DNA of 64,000 bases from NCBI GenBank assembly GCA_023411225.1, contig JAEYPA010000105.1:12683-76682 (forward strand). Reading direction: 5' to 3'. Origin of the DNA: Bacillota bacterium (lineage in GTDB: Bacteria; Bacillota; Clostridia; Lachnospirales; Lachnospiraceae). A program made the translations under genes and the position numbers. Below are positions 62,028-64,000 of this stretch, piece after piece; the first letter of the stretch is position 1, and every line of letters starts with the position of its first letter. The notes below the pieces were generated by a model. The model was not told where the DNA came from. It saw only the letters and a list, made by a program, of their open reading frames with translations, and made no database searches.

Positions 62028-63506
62028 ATGGGTAAAATTCTAAAATTAACGAATATTAGCAAATTTTATCCCGGTGTTGTTGCTTTGGACGATGTCAGTT
62101 TATCCATAGAAGAAGGACAGGTTCATGCACTAATGGGAGAAAATGGTGCCGGAAAGTCAACCCTGATAAAGGTAATAAGTGGTGCCATTAAACCTGAGCG
62201 GGGACAAATCATTATTTCCGGTGAGCATTTTAACTCCTTATCACCGGCTTTATCGAAAGAAAAAGGCATCGGTGTAATCTATCAGGAATTTAACTTGGTA
62301 CCAACAATGTCAGTGGTTGAGAATATATTTTTGGGCGAAAAGGTTGGAGGCTCTGTCATACCAGATTTTAATGAAATGGAAAGAAGAGCGATAGAACTCT
62401 TTCATGAATTCGGTGTAGATATTAATCCCAAGGCTATGGTAGGAGAACTTACACCAGGGAAACAACAACTTGTTGAGATAGCGAAGACGCTGACGAGAAA
62501 GGTAAAACTTATTATTATGGATGAGCCAAGTGCATCAATCTCTGTGGCTGATGTACAGACACTATTTCGTATCATCAGGCAGTTAAAAGATAAGGGTGTT
62601 ACAATCATCTACATCTCCCACCGTATGGAAGAAGTATTAGAGATAGCAGATGTTGTTAGCATTATGCGTGATGGACGATATATTGGAACAAAGGATATGA
62701 AAGAGGTTTCCCGTAAGGATTTAATCACGATGATGGTCGGACGGGAACTCAATGAATCTTACCCACAGCGTACGGGAAAGGTGGGAGAAACCGTACTTGA
62801 GGTGGAACATCTTTATGGCAATGGAGATCAGGATATTAGTTTTTCACTGCATAAGGGTGAAATCTTAGGAATTGCCGGCTTGGTTGGGGCAGGACGGACA
62901 GAATTGGCTAAAGTAATTTATGGTGCAGCCAAAGTGGAGCATGGTAAGATTAAGATTAACGGAAAGGAAACCCAGATACGAACTCCTCATGATGCAATTG
63001 CCGCGGGTATTGGATATATACCTGAGGATCGAAAAAATGAGGGAGCTTTTTTGGAATTTCCGATTGATTGGAATATATCGATCATGAGCTTGTCCCGATT
63101 GTCAAAGGGCTTGGTTGTGGCCGTAAAGAAGATAGATGAGTTGGCAGAAAAATTTCAAAAGAAGCTGGGAATCAAGACACCAACAATAAAACAATACGTA
63201 AAGAATCTCAGTGGTGGTAATCAACAAAAAGTTGTAGTAGCAAAGACGCTGGCAACCGATAGTAATATCATAATCTTTGATGAACCTACTAGAGGAATTG
63301 ATGTAGGTGCTAAACAGGAAATCTACCAGTTGATGAATTCACTCATTGAACAAGGAATCTCTATTATAATGATATCTTCTGAGATGGAAGAACTTATTGG
63401 CATGAGTGACCGTATTATTGTAATGCATGAAGGAGTTATTACAGGAGAACTACATAAAGAAGAGTTTACTCAGAATAAGATTCTGGAGTATGCTTCAGGA
63501 TTATAG
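62028..63506 (+). CDS. Sugar ABC transporter ATP-binding protein, RbsA/MglA type
   Basis: 492 residues with two nucleotide-binding halves. Half one: Walker A GENGAGKS at 37-44, the signature-like LTPGKQQLVEIAK, Walker B IIMDEPSASIS and the H-loop SHR. Half two: degenerate P-loop VGAGRTEL, PEDRKNEG, the signature LSGGNQQKVVVAK and DEPTRGIDVG, as in all members. It is the normal counterpart of the pseudo-ATPase at 59331-60740. The first half has DEPSAS instead of DEPTAA. GAGGAAAG precedes the ATG; the permease follows after 9 bp. Confidence 0.94.
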   Translation: MGKILKLTNISKFYPGVVALDDVSLSIEEGQVHALMGENGAGKSTLIKVISGAIKPERGQIIISGEHFNSLSPALSKEKGIGVIYQEFNLVPTMSVVENIFLGEKVGGSVIPDFNEMERRAIELFHEFGVDINPKAMVGELTPGKQQLVEIAKTLTRKVKLIIMDEPSASISVADVQTLFRIIRQLKDKGVTIIYISHRMEEVLEIADVVSIMRDGRYIGTKDMKEVSRKDLITMMVGRELNESYPQRTGKVGETVLEVEHLYGNGDQDISFSLHKGEILGIAGLVGAGRTELAKVIYGAAKVEHGKIKINGKETQIRTPHDAIAAGIGYIPEDRKNEGAFLEFPIDWNISIMSLSRLSKGLVVAVKKIDELAEKFQKKLGIKTPTIKQYVKNLSGGNQQKVVVAKTLATDSNIIIFDEPTRGIDVGAKQEIYQLMNSLIEQGISIIMISSEMEELIGMSDRIIVMHEGVITGELHKEEFTQNKILEYASGL

Positions 63507-63515
63507 GAGGATATT

Positions 63516-64000
63516 ATGAAAGAAGAACAAAAATTTAATGTTGGAGAATTTCTGCGTAATAATATGGCTTGGGTGTTGCTGATTGTGTGTTGCGCAATCT
63601 TTGCTATTATCTCACCTAACTTTTTCTCCTTTGTAAATATCGTCAATATATTGAACCAGAATGCCTACATTATTATTACTGCACTAGGTATATCCTTTAT
63701 TATGATGGCTGGAGAAGTTGATATCTCTGTTGGTTTCGCTATTTCCCTTAATGGTGTTGTAGTTGCATTATTGATGACCAAGTTTGGTATGTCACCTGTA
63801 CTTGGTGTTATTGTATCCATAGTAATAGGTGTTGTTATCTGCCTGATAAATATGCTTATAGCACATAAATTGAAATTACAGTTATTTATGGCAACAGTAG
63901 GTACCACAACTATTTTCCAAGGTCTTGCTTTTGTGCTTACCCAATCTAAGACCATTAGTAATCTTCCAGTAGCCTATAAATGGATTGGTCAAGGGTACAT
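63516..64000 (+). CDS. Sugar ABC transporter permease, RbsC type (3' end outside window)
   Basis: 161 residues are visible before the window ends. ATG 63516 follows AGGAGGATATT. Hydrophobic helices alternate with short loops; ISFIMMAGEVDISVGFAISL is the BPD_transp_2 family motif, with GEVDIS in place of the usual GGIDLS. The NMLIAHKLKLQLFMATVGT segment also matches RbsC. It forms the membrane channel for the sugar delivered by the binding protein and powered by the preceding ATPase. The gene is cut by the edge. Confidence 0.9.
   Translation, partial: MKEEQKFNVGEFLRNNMAWVLLIVCCAIFAIISPNFFSFVNIVNILNQNAYIIITALGISFIMMAGEVDISVGFAISLNGVVVALLMTKFGMSPVLGVIVSIVIGVVICLINMLIAHKLKLQLFMATVGTTTIFQGLAFVLTQSKTISNLPVAYKWIGQGY

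Overview
The window looks like a chromosomal segment of a low-GC anaerobic Firmicute, most probably a Lachnospiraceae/Clostridium-type organism. Supporting signs are AT-rich intergenic DNA, strong AGGAGG ribosome sites, frequent TTG and GTG starts, and families typical of that group: AmmeMemoRadiSam proteins, a Ni-CODH, DUF4317, WYL and XRE regulators, YesN/YesM two-component systems and many sugar or peptide ABC transporters. The genus is inferred from gene content only. No phage, insertion sequence, CRISPR array or rRNA was seen; there is one tRNA (Val, anticodon CAC).

Layout. 1-2085: end of an AmmeMemoRadiSam operon closed by a perfect 18-bp terminator hairpin. 2098-4532 (minus): a 61-aa hydrophilic protein, a solitary Ni-type carbon monoxide dehydrogenase with altered metal-ligand positions, and a 27-aa small ORF. 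5119-11013: oppABCDF peptide importer, followed by a methyl-accepting chemotaxis protein broken by a one-base frameshift. 12982-17642: LysR regulator convergent with a split chromate-transporter pair, a tocopherol-cyclase-like protein and a CstA-type transporter. 17777-17905: a free-standing 20-codon Cys-rich peptide gene with its own terminator. 18035-25798: L,D-transpeptidase, AlaX-type editing protein, a lipoprotein and a secreted repeat protein around a membrane metallophosphoesterase. 25851-30330: beta-glucoside PTS operon with a textbook RAT/terminator riboregulator and its LicT antiterminator. 30403-33968 (minus): dense small-regulator region with three XRE proteins, an SdpI-like membrane protein, TfoX-N, DUF3795 and a WYL regulator. 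34243-45458: AbiH-type abortive-infection protein, tRNA-Val, Tag glycosylase, MerR/TipAS regulator, DUF4317, PepT, PdaA-like deacetylase, PadR with a small downstream ORF, an SPFH plus ribbon-helix-helix pair, and DUF6273 plus GreA-like genes. 45464-55005: Na+-symporter, GNAT, PhzF, ferritin, MBL hydrolase, AraC plus ABC-2 exporter, histidine phosphatase. 55016-64000: a membrane MCP, then a complete two-component-regulated sugar ABC system running off the right edge.

Several local regulators carry visible candidate operators at their own or a neighbouring promoter: XRE (10-bp perfect arms), ribbon-helix-helix (two TGATATCA sites 11 bp apart), MerR (dyad in a 19-bp spacer), PadR and LysR (ATAGG-N6-CCTAT at about -65).

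The most unusual unit is 56853-64000. A YesN-type response regulator and a short histidine kinase without a sensor domain are translationally coupled to a 469-aa protein that retains the two-half architecture of an RbsA/MglA sugar ABC ATPase. It has lost Walker A, signature, Walker B glutamate and H-loop residues in the first half and the corresponding P-loop and glutamate in the second. Just downstream lie a sugar-binding lipoprotein, a normal RbsA-type ATPase and a permease. I infer that the pseudo-ATPase couples transporter status to the kinase.
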